From: Segatella maculosa DSM 19339 = JCM 15638
GTDB taxonomy: Bacteria; Bacteroidota; Bacteroidia; Bacteroidales; Bacteroidaceae
NCBI RefSeq assembly: GCF_000382385.1
Contig: NZ_KB908321.1
Span: forward strand, 62,001-126,000
DNA: 64,000 nucleotides
Reading direction: 5' to 3'
The position numbers and the translations under genes are program-made. Of this stretch, positions 16,422-25,292 are shown piece after piece; the first letter of the stretch is position 1, and each line of letters opens with the position of its first letter. Under the pieces are notes generated by a model, which was not told the DNA's origin, searched no databases, and saw nothing but the letters and a program-made list of their open reading frames with translations.

Positions 16422-17560
16422 CATACACATTCTTACAGCATTATTGGTGGTTGCTCGTTTCCGTGTTGGGTGCCTTGTTAGTGTTCCTCATGTTTGTGCA
16501 GGGGGCAAATTCTTTACTCTTCAATCTGGGGCATACGCCCGAAGAGCGCCGCTTGGTTATCAACTCCACCGGTCGCAAGTGGGAGTTCACCTTCACCACA
16601 CTTGTCACCTTCGGCGGCGCATTCTTCGCCTCGTTCCCGTTGTTCTACAGCACAAGCTTCGGCGGAGCCTACTGGTTGTGGATGATTATTCTTTTTACAT
16701 TTGTGTTGCAGGCCGTGAGTTATGAGTTCCAGAACAAGCTCGGCAATCTGCTCGGCCCGCGCACCTTCCAATGCTTCCTTGTCATCAACGGAATCCTTGG
16801 CCCATTGCTCTTGGGCGGAGCTGTCGCCACGTTCTTCAACGGCAGCAACTTCCTCGTCAACAAGATGAACATCACCGACACGCTGCAGCCCGTCATCAGC
16901 CGTTGGGCCAACGCAAGCAACGGGCTCGATGCGCTGCTCGACCCATGGAACCTCGTCTTCGGACTGTCGGTCATGTTCTTGGCCCGCGTCTTAGGGCTGT
17001 TCTATATCATCAACAACGTGGCCGACGAAGCCATCAACACCCGTGCCCGCCGCCACCTTATATATAATGTGGTGCCTTTCCTCGTGCTGTTCCTCTCGTT
17101 CCTTGTGCGCACACTACTGAAAGATGGCTTTGCCTACAATCCCGAAACGGGCACGATCTTCATGGAACCGATGAAATACCTGCACAACATGACCGTGATG
17201 TGGTATGTTTCGATCGTCTTCCTCACGGGCGTCGTCCTGTTGCTCTTCGCCGTCGTACGAACAATGATGAAGCCCGATTATCTTCGTGGCATCTGGACTG
17301 CAGGCATCGGCGTCGTTCTCACGGTGATAGCCCTCCTGCTCCTTGCCGGTTGGAACAACACGGCCTATTATCCTTCTACGGCCAACCTACAGAGCAGCCT
17401 GACCATCGTGAACAGTTGCAGCAGCAAGTTCACTCTGAGTGCGATGTCCGTTGTCTCATTGTTGATACCCTTTGTCTTGGCCTACATCTTCTACGCTTGG
17501 CGCGCCATCGATAGTAAGAAGATAGACCGTGAGGAAATCAAAAACGGCGAAGCGTATTAA
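16418..17560 (+). CDS. cydB: Cytochrome bd oxidase subunit II
   Basis: Pairs with CydA to stabilise the hemes. The 380-residue protein begins MTYTFLQHYWWLLVSVLGA and has about nine hydrophobic helices with typical CydB motifs (TTLVTFGGAFFASFPLFYS, FVLQAVSYEFQNKLGN). The ATG overlaps the cydA stop (ATGA); a longer in-frame reading into cydA gives no membrane protein sequence and was rejected. A hairpin terminator follows 28 bp after the stop, ending the operon. Confidence 0.95.
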   Translation: MTYTFLQHYWWLLVSVLGALLVFLMFVQGANSLLFNLGHTPEERRLVINSTGRKWEFTFTTLVTFGGAFFASFPLFYSTSFGGAYWLWMIILFTFVLQAVSYEFQNKLGNLLGPRTFQCFLVINGILGPLLLGGAVATFFNGSNFLVNKMNITDTLQPVISRWANASNGLDALLDPWNLVFGLSVMFLARVLGLFYIINNVADEAINTRARRHLIYNVVPFLVLFLSFLVRTLLKDGFAYNPETGTIFMEPMKYLHNMTVMWYVSIVFLTGVVLLLFAVVRTMMKPDYLRGIWTAGIGVVLTVIALLLLAGWNNTAYYPSTANLQSSLTIVNSCSSKFTLSAMSVVSLLIPFVLAYIFYAWRAIDSKKIDREEIKNGEAY

Positions 17561-17587
17561 GAATACCTAACATACATATAAATGAAA

Positions 17588-17621
17588 TAGACCTTGCAAA
17601 CTAAAGTGTTCGCAAGGTCTA
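17588..17621 (+). terminator. Hairpin terminator after cydB
   Basis: A 10-bp stem (17588-17597 with 17612-17621; tagaccttgc and its complement) with a 14-nt loop, followed by ttttccttt. Confidence 0.75.
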
Positions 17622-17698
17622 TTTTCCTTTATTGCCCGCAAGTTCGTAGCCTCCCTTTTTTTGATGGGCTGGGGAGGCTTCCGTGGCGGGACTTTATC

Positions 17699-17808
17699 TA
17701 AAGTAGGACTACACGTGATGTAAAGTAGGACTACACATGATGTAAAGTAGGACTACACATGATGTAAAGTAGGACTACATCACGTCTAAAGTAGGAGTAG
17801 ATTGCGTC
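17699..17808. repeat. 22-bp tandem array, five units, downstream of cydB
   Basis: Units start at 17699, 17721, 17743, 17765 and 17787, each opening taaagtagga and ending in a variable 6-8 bp. The first four units are nearly identical and the fifth is diverged. The array lies between the convergent ends of cydB and the fimbrillin-like gene and follows a terminator hairpin. Confidence 0.9.
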
Positions 17809-17868
17809 TGCCTTACGACGAGCTTGCCTATTCTTCTTATACTATAAGGGGATAATGAATTAATGATA

Positions 17869-19473
17869 TTATTTGAACATGGTTGCCCCATCTTCGTTCA
17901 TCGCATAGCCTCTTGACCTTGACTCTGTTATCTTAATTTCATTCTCAAAGATTTCAAGGGGAACCGCACCCATATAGTCATAGGCATCTTTATTAGTATT
18001 TGTCCAATAGAATCCTTTTGTGCCCACGTCTTCCAATGTGCCATGATAATAGGTGCCAAGGAAAGGTAAGGCAAAGTAGTTATCGCGGTCAGAATAGGTA
18101 AGCGGAGTTTTAGATGTTGGAAAGGAGATTGTTTTCGGAAAGGTACCTGTACCTACATCAAGGAATGTATTTAGAATGTCCAATTTGTCATAAGACACTT
18201 TCGTCTTTCCATAAGCATTAACCGTGGTGTTCCAATGTCCTTCGGTCTGTAATACGGTGCTCTTTTTCATTAACACACGTCCTTTGTAAAGATGCCCCAT
18301 CACTGTAAAGAGTTCTTCGTCGTAAGTAGGGTTGCCGTATCGCATATACCATGTCATATCTCCAAAATAAGGCATATTTTTCGTTGGAGGTTCCCAGGCA
18401 TAGTCAAGTGTTAGTGAATAACTTCTCCCTCCATACTCAAATTGATGCGGAGGAGTAAGATCACCATAACCTCCTGGATAATGCTCGTCATGTCCACCGT
18501 TTACTTTAGGTTGTACACTTTCAAAGCCATCCCAATAATGTTTCTTTGCACCAAATTGATAATATATACTGCTATGATTGGCAATGTCAAGGTTAGCAGT
18601 AATAGGACTCACCGTGTTAGCGACAAATGCGCCGGAGAAGTATTTGGTAACCGTGCCTTCAATGGTACCGGATGGATTGTCTACGGTATTCCGCAACCAG
18701 TAGCGTATCACAAGGTTGTGTGTACCTGGAGCTATCACGGCATAAGCGGCATTGAGGGATTGATTGGTAGAGGTGTTGTTCACCTCGAAACCGCTACCTG
18801 TAGTCAGTGTGATGGTTTTACTACTGCCCGTTCCCGTAAGGCCGGTCATACCGAGTGTGTAGGTTCCGGCAATGTTGTCTTCAGATATGATTTCTATCTT
18901 AAAGATTTTACTACGTTGGATATAAGGGTTGGAAGACCGGGGTAGCAGACAGATGTAGGCTGCATGATGGTCGAGATTGAATTGATAAGTACCGTCGAGC
19001 TGCTGATGCGCTGTGGCCGTCCCACAGTCACCTGCAGCACCGAGATGCTGTGTGTTGTTGGGTGCAGTTTGTGTCTGTGTGGTGGCAATGATTACTTCAT
19101 TGTATTTCGTGGCATTCTTGCCCGGATAGTACAGCGCAACAGTAGGCGTGAAGTAATCCTTTCCCATTTGGAACTTAGCAGTTGGCGATGTTGTCGTTAT
19201 CTGAGCCTCACCGTTTGCGTTGTCAGCAGTCCAAATCTTGTCGCCTTTCTCCCAGAAATAGTCCACGGTAGTGCCACTCGGCAGAACGACATTGAGCGAT
19301 GTGCGAGTGCCAGACTTAGCACCAGCGTTGGGCGCAATACCTCCCACGAAAGTCGTTCCCTGCAGGGGCTCCTGCTTTCCCTGTGTGTTTCCGTCTGTCG
19401 CTTCATTGTTGGTGCAGCCTACTGACAGCAGGACTGACATTACAAGCATCAAGAATTTCTTTATTGTCTTCAT
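17869..19473 (-). CDS. Fimbrillin-like surface lipoprotein
   Basis: A 535-residue predicted lipoprotein. The signal peptide MKTIKKFLMLVMSVLLSVGC ends in a lipobox cysteine at residue 20. An N-terminal domain carries RTSLNVVLPSGTTVDYFWEK and DKIW, a pattern common in Prevotella fimbrillin-family proteins. The C-terminal third (about residue 350 on) contains FALPFLGTYYHGTLEDVG and GFYWTNTN, resembling the FISUMP repeat-fold of surface proteins. The ATG at 19473 is chosen because it begins the signal peptide. The small acidic peptide gene 17 bp upstream is probably in the same operon. The function is likely at the cell surface (adhesion or glycan contact), but the assignment rests on motif resemblance. 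Confidence 0.7.
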   Translation of the reverse strand: MKTIKKFLMLVMSVLLSVGCTNNEATDGNTQGKQEPLQGTTFVGGIAPNAGAKSGTRTSLNVVLPSGTTVDYFWEKGDKIWTADNANGEAQITTTSPTAKFQMGKDYFTPTVALYYPGKNATKYNEVIIATTQTQTAPNNTQHLGAAGDCGTATAHQQLDGTYQFNLDHHAAYICLLPRSSNPYIQRSKIFKIEIISEDNIAGTYTLGMTGLTGTGSSKTITLTTGSGFEVNNTSTNQSLNAAYAVIAPGTHNLVIRYWLRNTVDNPSGTIEGTVTKYFSGAFVANTVSPITANLDIANHSSIYYQFGAKKHYWDGFESVQPKVNGGHDEHYPGGYGDLTPPHQFEYGGRSYSLTLDYAWEPPTKNMPYFGDMTWYMRYGNPTYDEELFTVMGHLYKGRVLMKKSTVLQTEGHWNTTVNAYGKTKVSYDKLDILNTFLDVGTGTFPKTISFPTSKTPLTYSDRDNYFALPFLGTYYHGTLEDVGTKGFYWTNTNKDAYDYMGAVPLEIFENEIKITESRSRGYAMNEDGATMFK

Positions 19474-19490
19474 TGTTCTTTCTTTTTGGT

Positions 19491-19724
19491 TTATTCGTCC
19501 CACGGATTGTAAGTCGTGGAGGCTTCGCTGTTTTCTGTTTCTTCTTCAAAGTCGTCTTCGTCGAACCATGCCCGCTTGGCATCTCCACCACCGCCACCTA
19601 CGTGGCCTTGGTTATGTCCGCCGTTCATCGTTGAAGTGTTTACCAACATGTTGTCCGTTTCTGTTTTTATCACCGCTATGCACGGATATACATAAGGGCG
19701 TTTCTTATTCTCCATTTTGTCCAT
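19491..19724 (-). CDS. Small acidic Gly-rich peptide of unknown function
   Basis: A 77-residue protein starting MDKMENKKRPYVYPCIAVIK. A hydrophobic/aromatic N-terminal motif (YVYPCIAVIKTETDNMLVNT) leads to a Gly/His-rich linker (GGHNQGHVGGGGGD) and an acidic tail (FDEDDFEEETENSE) ending NPWDE. There is no signal peptide and no lipobox. I recall similar short genes with a YxxP-xxxVxKxEtDxxL head next to fimbrillin-like genes in Prevotella, but know of no described function. The leader-linker-core layout superficially resembles a peptide precursor, yet no modification enzyme is nearby. A start upstream of 19724 would add a stretch encoded by the repeat element at 19760-19863 and was rejected. 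Confidence 0.6.
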   Translation of the reverse strand: MDKMENKKRPYVYPCIAVIKTETDNMLVNTSTMNGGHNQGHVGGGGGDAKRAWFDEDDFEEETENSEASTTYNPWDE

Positions 19725-19759
19725 ATTTATTGTTTTATCTTTTTTGCGCTGTTGGTATG

Positions 19760-19863
19760 TAGGGACGCACGGTTCGTGCGTCCGTTCCAAATGGTATGTT
19801 TACTCGTTCACTCATTTACTTGTCCACCGCATTGAGCGGACGCACGAGCCGTACGTCCCTACA
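19760..19863. repeat. REP/MITE-like element with inverted palindromic ends
   Basis: The left end tagggacgcacggttcgtgc and the right end gcacgagccgtacgtcccta are inverted copies of one palindrome, about 25 bp each, enclosing about 54 bp that includes ttacttgtcca. The same design occurs at 32971-33063, 33249-33340 and 53604-53694; single ends occur at 25018-25043 and 41280-41309. No transposase is present, so it would be a non-autonomous element. Confidence 0.75.
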
Positions 19864-19962
19864 TGCAAAAGCTGTTCATCTTTGCTCATTATGGGACACG
19901 AGTTATGGAACAAAGGAAACTCCGCGGAAGTCCTTTGTCTATATGGGTTACGAGGCTTGCCT

Positions 19963-20022
19963 CGCGCGCGTACGCGTAAGTATTTATAGGTCGCTCGCCT
20001 GTGTGTGTGTGTGTGTGTGTGT
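19963..20022. repeat. Alternating purine-pyrimidine tract and (GT)11 microsatellite
   Basis: Positions 19963-19978 alternate pyrimidine-purine without a break (cgcgcgcgtacgcgta), and 20001-20022 is an uninterrupted (GT)11 run. Both are sequences prone to Z-DNA and, for the GT run, to replication slippage. They lie in the presumed 5' leader of the small peptide and fimbrillin-like operon. The tract is outside the coding region, so any length change would affect transcription or leader structure rather than reading frame. Confidence 0.8.
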
Positions 20023-20028
20023 TAGCAA

Positions 20029-20051
20029 ATTATTTGGATTAACCAAATAAT
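20029..20051. promoter_or_regulatory. AT-rich perfect 9-bp inverted repeat
   Basis: attatttgg at 20029-20037 faces ccaaataat at 20043-20051 across a 5-bp gap. It could be a weak minus-strand terminator after metH or an operator for the fimbrillin-like operon. The sequence alone does not decide. Confidence 0.35.
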
Positions 20052-20138
20052 AAGCGTTAAAAGATGCAGAGAAATCAAAGTTTCTTTGCATCACCGTACA
20101 CATCTTATTATCGTTGATTGAAAATATCATCTTGGCGG

Positions 20139-20146
20139 CAAAGGTA
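20139..20146 (-). promoter_or_regulatory. Possible -7 box for the small peptide / fimbrillin-like operon
   Basis: Reads TACCTTTG on the minus strand, a full TAnnTTTG match, downstream of the metH stop and about 415 bp ahead of the peptide gene. No closer match was found, so the leader would be unusually long and contain the GT run and the repeat element. Confidence 0.35.
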
Positions 20147-20186
20147 AGGCTTTATTTTGAAACAACCAAAGAATTGAGCAATGAAT

Positions 20187-22952
20187 TTATGAAAACAGGT
20201 CGAGCTTGTTCTTGCGAGCCTCTTCCAAGGACAGGAGTTTCTGTTGTTCTTGGTTGTAGCCTTCGCGCAGGTCGGCATACTTCGCATTCAGGTCGTTGGT
20301 CAGCGTTTGTCGCTCAGCGTCGTTCAGCAGTTTGGCAGCAATCAGTGCGTTCTGTGAGGCATCTTTCATCCAAACCACAGGGCCGCCGTAGACGGGGGCT
20401 ATTTTCAAGGCCACATGGAGCTGGCTTGTCGTAGCACCACCAATCATAATCGGAATGTCAAGCCCGGCTTTCTTCATCTCCTTGGCCACGTTGACCATCT
20501 CTTCCAGCGACGGGGTTATCAGTCCGCTAAGGCCTATCATGTCGGCCTTTTCAGCGATGGCTTTTCTCACGATCTGCTCCGCGGGCACCATTACGCCGAG
20601 GTCTATCACGTCATAGTTGTTGCAGGCCATCACCACGCCCACGATGTTCTTCCCGATGTCGTGCACATCGCCCTTCACCGTGGCTAAGACAATCTTGCCG
20701 GCTTTATAGGAATCTCCGGTCTTCTCGGCCTCGATGTGGGGTTGGAGAATGGCCACGGCCTGCTTCATGGTGCGTGCCGTCTTCACCACCTGCGGCAAGA
20801 ACATCTTTCCTTCGCCAAAGAGCTCGCCCACCTCGTTCATTCCGTCCATCAGCGGTCCCTCGATGATGTTCACGGCATGGGGATATTGCCGCAAGGCTTC
20901 GGCAAGGTCTTCTTCCATGTAGTTGCCGATGCCTTTCCTCAATGCGTAAGCCAGCCGCTTGTCCACAGGTTGTTCCCGCCAAGCTTCGTGTTGTTCTGCA
21001 TTACCGCTCCCAACGGAGGCCCCGTTTGCCTTGGCTTCCTCCGCTTCGGCCTTGATGCGGCCAGCCAATTCGATGAGTTCTTCGGCCGCACCCGGCTTTC
21101 GGTTCAAGACAACGTCTTCGATGATGCGCAGCCGGTCGGCAGGAATATCGGCATAGGTCACCTTTGTCGCCGGGTTCACGATACCGAAGTCCATTCCCTC
21201 ATGTATGGCATGGTAGAGGAACACGGCGTGCATGGCCTCTCGGATATAGTCGTTTCCGCGGAAAGAGAACGAGAGGTTGCTGACACCACCGCTGATGTGC
21301 GCTCCCGGCAGATGCTGCTTTATCCACGCCGTAGCCTTGATGAAGTCGACGGCGTAGTTGTCGTGCTCCTCGATACCGGTCGCAATGGAAAGTATGTTCG
21401 GGTCGAAGATGATGTCGAGTGGGTTGAAGCCCACCTTATCGACAAGGATACGGTAGGCCCTTTCAGCGATTTCTATCTTGCGTTCGTAGGTCGTAGCCTG
21501 TCCTGTTTCGTCGAAACACATCACCACGATGGCTGCCCCATATCGCTTGGCATCGCGGGCATGACTGACGAACTCGGCCTCTCCGTTCTTCAACGAGATG
21601 GAGTTGATGATGCACTTTCCCTGCATACACTTCAGTCCGGCCGTGATAACGTCCCACTTACTGGAGTCGATCATGACCGGGACTTTGGCGACATCGGGCT
21701 CGGAGGCAATCAGATTGAGAAAGTTCACCATCTCCGTTCGGGCATCGAGCAGGCCGTCGTCCATGTTGACGTCGATCACCAAGGCACCGTCGGTCACCTG
21801 CTTTCGGGCGATGGTCAGGGCCTCTTCGTAGTTCTTTTCTTTGATCAGGCGCAGGAACTTCTTGCTTCCTGCCACGTTGCAACGCTCACCGACGTTCACG
21901 AAACGCACTTCCTTGCTGACCTCTAACAGCTCAAGTCCACTCAACCACATGCTTTCGGGCTTCTCAATCGGTTGACGGGGCGGCTTTCCTTCGGCCATTT
22001 CGGTGTATCGCCGTATGAATTCATCGGTCGTTCCACAGCAACCTCCCACGATGTTCACCAAGCCTTCGTCCATGAATTCGGCGATTTGTGGTGACATACT
22101 CTCGGCAGTTTCGTCATATTGCCCCATGGAATTAGGAAGCCCCGCATTGGGGTAAGCGGATATATAATAAGGTGATTTCTTGCCGAGTTCTTTCAGATAA
22201 GGTTTCATCTGACGTGCTCCGAAAGAACAGTTCAGGCCCACGGAGAAGACGGGATAGCTGCTGATGCTGCCCAAGAAGGCCTCTAATGTCTGCCCACTCA
22301 ATGTCCTACCGGCCAAATCGCTGACGGTGACGCTCAACATGATAGGCAAGTCGAGCCCACGTTGCTCCATCAGTGAAACAGCGACGTCTATCGCAACCTT
22401 GGCATTCAAGGTGTCAAAAATCGTTTCAATGAGCAAGGCGTCGACTCCGCCGTCTAATAGTCCCCTTATCTGCTCTTCATAGGCCGCAAAAAGCGCGTCG
22501 TATGTCAGGTCGCGTGCAGCAGGATCGCTCACATCGGGACTCATCGAGCAGGTCTTGTTCGTTGGTCCTACGGCCCCAGCCACAAAGCGTGGCTTCTCTT
22601 CCGTGGTGAATTCGTCGGCGGCTTGACGGGCCAAGCAGGCCCCTTCATAGGAAAGTTCATAGCAAATGTCCTGCAATCCATAGTCAGCCTGCGAGATGCT
22701 TTGTGCCGAAAAGGTGTTGGTTTCGATGATATCTGCCCCAGCTGACAAGTAGCGTCGGTGAATATCAAGGACCACATCGGGCCGTGTCAGGCAAAGCAAG
22801 TCATTGTTTCCTTTCATTTGCCGGCCGTTTTCCTGCTTGAAGCGCAGCCCCCGGAAGTCGCTTTCTGACAGCTGATAAGACTGAACCATCGTACCCATGG
22901 CACCGTCTAATATCAATATTCTCTCCTTAACGAGCTCTCGTAGTCCTTTCAT
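20187..22952 (-). CDS. metH: Cobalamin-dependent methionine synthase lacking the reactivation domain
   Basis: Transfers methyl from methyltetrahydrofolate to homocysteine through B12 in the cytoplasm. The 921-residue protein has the homocysteine-binding domain with zinc cysteines ([11 protein letters not shown] near residue 240 and GGCCGTT near 305), a pterin-binding domain (about 350-620, [16 protein letters not shown]), a cap domain, and the B12 domain with the cobalt-ligand motif [10 protein letters not shown]. It ends about 70 residues after GGATTSQLH; the C-terminal S-adenosylmethionine-binding reactivation domain of E. coli MetH (about 1,230 residues) is absent. In other Bacteroidota this domain is a separate protein. 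The start is the ATG at 22952; a TTG two codons earlier is possible. smpB ends 37 bp upstream, suggesting one transcript. Confidence 0.95.
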   Translation of the reverse strand: MKGLRELVKERILILDGAMGTMVQSYQLSESDFRGLRFKQENGRQMKGNNDLLCLTRPDVVLDIHRRYLSAGADIIETNTFSAQSISQADYGLQDICYELSYEGACLARQAADEFTTEEKPRFVAGAVGPTNKTCSMSPDVSDPAARDLTYDALFAAYEEQIRGLLDGGVDALLIETIFDTLNAKVAIDVAVSLMEQRGLDLPIMLSVTVSDLAGRTLSGQTLEAFLGSISSYPVFSVGLNCSFGARQMKPYLKELGKKSPYYISAYPNAGLPNSMGQYDETAESMSPQIAEFMDEGLVNIVGGCCGTTDEFIRRYTEMAEGKPPRQPIEKPESMWLSGLELLEVSKEVRFVNVGERCNVAGSKKFLRLIKEKNYEEALTIARKQVTDGALVIDVNMDDGLLDARTEMVNFLNLIASEPDVAKVPVMIDSSKWDVITAGLKCMQGKCIINSISLKNGEAEFVSHARDAKRYGAAIVVMCFDETGQATTYERKIEIAERAYRILVDKVGFNPLDIIFDPNILSIATGIEEHDNYAVDFIKATAWIKQHLPGAHISGGVSNLSFSFRGNDYIREAMHAVFLYHAIHEGMDFGIVNPATKVTYADIPADRLRIIEDVVLNRKPGAAEELIELAGRIKAEAEEAKANGASVGSGNAEQHEAWREQPVDKRLAYALRKGIGNYMEEDLAEALRQYPHAVNIIEGPLMDGMNEVGELFGEGKMFLPQVVKTARTMKQAVAILQPHIEAEKTGDSYKAGKIVLATVKGDVHDIGKNIVGVVMACNNYDVIDLGVMVPAEQIVRKAIAEKADMIGLSGLITPSLEEMVNVAKEMKKAGLDIPIMIGGATTSQLHVALKIAPVYGGPVVWMKDASQNALIAAKLLNDAERQTLTNDLNAKYADLREGYNQEQQKLLSLEEARKNKLDLFS

Positions 22953-22989
22953 ATTCAAGCAATGGTATATAAAAAGCGCTTCTAACGGC

Positions 22990-23469
22990 TTAGAAGTGCT
23001 TCATTGCGCGGTCCATTTCACGCTTGTCTTGTTTCTCACGCAGGGTCTGACGCTTGTCAAACTCCTTCTTTCCTTTCGCCAAAGCGATATCAACCTTGGC
23101 CCGACCATGAGGGTCTATGAAAATCAATGTCGGCACAATCGTGAAGCCCACTTGCTTGGCATCCTCCTCTAATTTGCGGAGTTCGCGCTTGGTCAGCAGC
23201 AGTTTGCGGTCGCGTTTGGCTTCGTGATTGCTGTATGAACCATAGAAATAGGGACTGATGTTCATGCCCTTCACCCACAGTTCGCCTTTGTAGAACACGC
23301 AAAAGGCGTCCACCAGCGAGGCCTTCCCGTTGCGAATGCTCTTGATTTCGGTTCCCGTCAGCACGATACCGGCCGTATAAGTGTCGATAAAGAGATATTC
23401 AAACGACGCTTTCTTGTTCCTTATCCTGACAGGACTCTTCTTTCTGCGTTCTTGTTCCTCTTTATTCAT
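22990..23469 (-). CDS. smpB: SsrA-binding protein
   Basis: SmpB binds tmRNA and carries it into stalled ribosomes for trans-translation. The 159-residue protein shows the OB-fold core ([39 protein letters not shown]), [16 protein letters not shown] and the basic C-terminal tail ([20 protein letters not shown]) that occupies the decoding centre. It overlaps the upstream DMP19 gene by 8 bp and precedes metH by 37 bp. The tmRNA gene itself was not found in this window. Confidence 0.97.
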   Translation of the reverse strand: MNKEEQERRKKSPVRIRNKKASFEYLFIDTYTAGIVLTGTEIKSIRNGKASLVDAFCVFYKGELWVKGMNISPYFYGSYSNHEAKRDRKLLLTKRELRKLEEDAKQVGFTIVPTLIFIDPHGRAKVDIALAKGKKEFDKRQTLREKQDKREMDRAMKHF

Positions 23470-23974
23470 GCGTTATCGTTGCAAAATTCTCAATGTGTTC
23501 ATCAATGTAATGGGCAATCTTACTGGTGAACTGCTCTTCATTCTCTATGAACTTATCATCGAATTCGTCGAATTCGGGATACTTCTCAAACATGGCCATG
23601 AACTCATCATCGGTGCAATCGCGTTCAATTTCCTCGTGGTATTTTGCGTAAAGGCGATGACTCTTGTTGATGATTTGGTAAAGTTCCTGAATGCCCCACT
23701 GGCGGAATGCCTTGCCCGTTGGGTTCTTATAGATGAAAGCTCCCAGTCCGTTGTGAATCAGTTGCACGAATCCGCCGTCCATCACCTCTTCGTGGAGATA
23801 GTGATAGGCCAAAAGCGTGATTTGATCGGCATTCAATTCGGCCATATTATGGCTGTTCAGACTGCCGCCGATGGCCGCTGTTATCGCATCGACGAACACA
23901 CCTACGAATGCGTCCATGCCCTTTTCGGCCGCTTGTTGCAGTAGCCGGTCGTTGATTTTTACTTCTTTCATCAT
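23462..23974 (-). CDS. DMP19 / DUF4375-family protein
   Basis: A 170-residue cytoplasmic, acidic, all-helical protein. The segment [20 protein letters not shown] followed by [20 protein letters not shown] is the signature of the DMP19 (DUF4375) fold. In Neisseria, DMP19 is a DNA mimic that binds a repressor; whether this homologue mimics DNA is unknown, although the tail is strongly acidic ([17 protein letters not shown]). It is the first gene of the smpB-metH transcript, with a TATTTTTG promoter at 23988-23995. The start may be either of two adjacent ATG codons. Confidence 0.8.
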   Translation of the reverse strand: MMKEVKINDRLLQQAAEKGMDAFVGVFVDAITAAIGGSLNSHNMAELNADQITLLAYHYLHEEVMDGGFVQLIHNGLGAFIYKNPTGKAFRQWGIQELYQIINKSHRLYAKYHEEIERDCTDDEFMAMFEKYPEFDEFDDKFIENEEQFTSKIAHYIDEHIENFATITHE

Positions 23975-23987
23975 CTGTTTATGGTTG

Positions 23988-23995
23988 CAAAAATA
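23988..23995 (-). promoter_or_regulatory. -7 promoter box for the DMP19-smpB-metH operon
   Basis: Reads TATTTTTG on the minus strand, a full TAnnTTTG match, 14 bp before the DMP19 start codon, implying a very short leader. Confidence 0.5.
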
Positions 23996-24036
23996 GCAAA
24001 TTTAACCGAAAACACAAAGTTCTTCCTTTTTTTTAT

Positions 24037-24044
24037 TACTTTTG
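24037..24044 (+). promoter_or_regulatory. -7 promoter box touching the glycosyltransferase start
   Basis: Reads TACTTTTG, a full TAnnTTTG match, with its last base only 6 bp before the ATG at 24050. Transcription would begin at or within a few bases of the start codon, so the mRNA may be leaderless. Confidence 0.5.
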
Positions 24045-24049
24045 CAGCC

Positions 24050-24994
24050 ATGAAACTATCGGTCATCATTCCCGTATTCAATACCGAAGACACACTGTCA
24101 AGATGTCTTGACTCGGTCATTGGGCAGCAGATTGCAGGCATGGAGATTGTCTTGGTTGACGATGGTTCGATGGACAACAGCCCGAATATTTGCAGTATCT
24201 ACGCCAAAGAGCATGCGAACATCAGCCTTTTGCATCAGCCCAACAAGGGATTGAGCGAGGCCCGCAATGCCGGACTGCGGATTGCCCACGGGGATTATGT
24301 GACGTTTGTTGATAGTGATGACGATTTGAACCCCAGCACTTACCGCCCCTTGATGGCAAAGCTGACGGCCCGACCCGACATCGATTTCTTGGAATATCCG
24401 GTCGAAAGGCGAGGCGGAACAACGCCTTTCCGACTGCAATTGACTGACTGTGTGTATACCGATTGGCAGACTTATTGGTTAAAAACGCACGCCTATACGC
24501 ACGCCTATGCATGGAACAAGATTTTCAGAAAGGCACTGTTCGAACAAGAAATGTTCAAGCCGGGTATCGTGTTTGAGGACTTGGAACTGATGTCGCGGCT
24601 GTTATTCCGCTGCCATTGCATCATGACTACCGCGCAAGGTTGCTATCATTATCGGTTCAATCCACATGGACTGACGGCTTCGGCGGGTGCCCTGCAAATG
24701 GAAGCCATGCTCCGTTCCCATCGTGAAATCATGAAACGGTGTTGCGATGCCGATTATTTCAGGCACGTGCTCAACATTCAATTGGATGTCTACAGGCTGG
24801 GAGGGCCCCTCTTGCTGGCTGACGGAATGCCTTATAAAGGCGGCCTGAAGCCGACATTGTATCGTCTTTTCGGACTTAAAAGCCTGTGTATTGTTCACAA
24901 ATGGTTTTGGAAAATCAGGAGAATATGGGCCTTGGAGGGATGCAAGGTCTGCGCCTCCACCCAACGCAGAATAAGAGAAAGCGTGAGCGAGTAG
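24050..24994 (+). CDS. Family 2 glycosyltransferase
   Basis: A 314-residue GT-A fold enzyme that transfers a sugar from a nucleotide donor, likely for surface polysaccharide. It has the N-terminal MKLSVIIPVFNTEDTLSRCL, the donor-binding LVDDGSMDNS, LSEARNAGLRIAHGDYVTFV and the metal-binding DSDDD near residue 90. An FEDLELMSRLLFRC motif near residue 175 is typical of EpsJ/WcaA-like proteins. The longer in-frame reading from 23981 spans the promoter box, so the ATG at 24050 is chosen. It stands alone between a divergent operon and a repeat-rich gap, 590 bp ahead of a second GT2 gene of similar type. Confidence 0.92.
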   Translation: MKLSVIIPVFNTEDTLSRCLDSVIGQQIAGMEIVLVDDGSMDNSPNICSIYAKEHANISLLHQPNKGLSEARNAGLRIAHGDYVTFVDSDDDLNPSTYRPLMAKLTARPDIDFLEYPVERRGGTTPFRLQLTDCVYTDWQTYWLKTHAYTHAYAWNKIFRKALFEQEMFKPGIVFEDLELMSRLLFRCHCIMTTAQGCYHYRFNPHGLTASAGALQMEAMLRSHREIMKRCCDADYFRHVLNIQLDVYRLGGPLLLADGMPYKGGLKPTLYRLFGLKSLCIVHKWFWKIRRIWALEGCKVCASTQRRIRESVSE

Positions 24995-25017
24995 CCGAGT
25001 TGATGGCCCGTTTGAAT

Positions 25018-25043
25018 GGACGCACGAGCCGTGTGTCCCTACA
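25018..25043. repeat. Single end of the REP/MITE-like element
   Basis: ggacgcacgagccgtgtgtc followed by cctaca is one palindromic end of the element seen complete at 53604-53694. No partner end was found nearby, so this is a solo or decayed copy. Confidence 0.65.
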
Positions 25044-25226
25044 TGGTTTCTCGATATTCTGCAAGTGCGGGACCCTTTTCCGTGAAAAAGGTGGAAAGGG
25101 GCATTGTGATAGTTTAACAAAGTTTTCTGAAAAGCGAACAAAACAAAAAGACATCGATTACTGATAAACGCCATTTCGCTTTCTTGTTTCAATCATTTTA
25201 CGTCTCAAAGTAGGTCATATCGGCTG

Positions 25227-25292
25227 GCAATATGCCTCATTTCGCCGCGCAATATGATAGGTTTTGGCGTGCGAAATAACATGCGTTTGCAG
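25227..25292. repeat. Degenerate 22-bp array, three units
   Basis: Units begin at 25227 (gcaatatgcc), 25249 (gcaatatgat) and 25271 (gcgaaataac), exactly 22 bp apart, sharing a gc-aat opening and GC-rich ends (cgccgc, ggcgt). It lies in the gap between two glycosyltransferase genes. The rest of the gap from 24995 to 25582 shows a solo repeat end and AT-rich sequence, with no convincing gene. Confidence 0.6.

Noticed and set aside
20736..21926. 396-codon open frame antisense to metH
   Set aside because: No conserved motifs or start context. The opposite strand is a complete MetH with all functional motifs.
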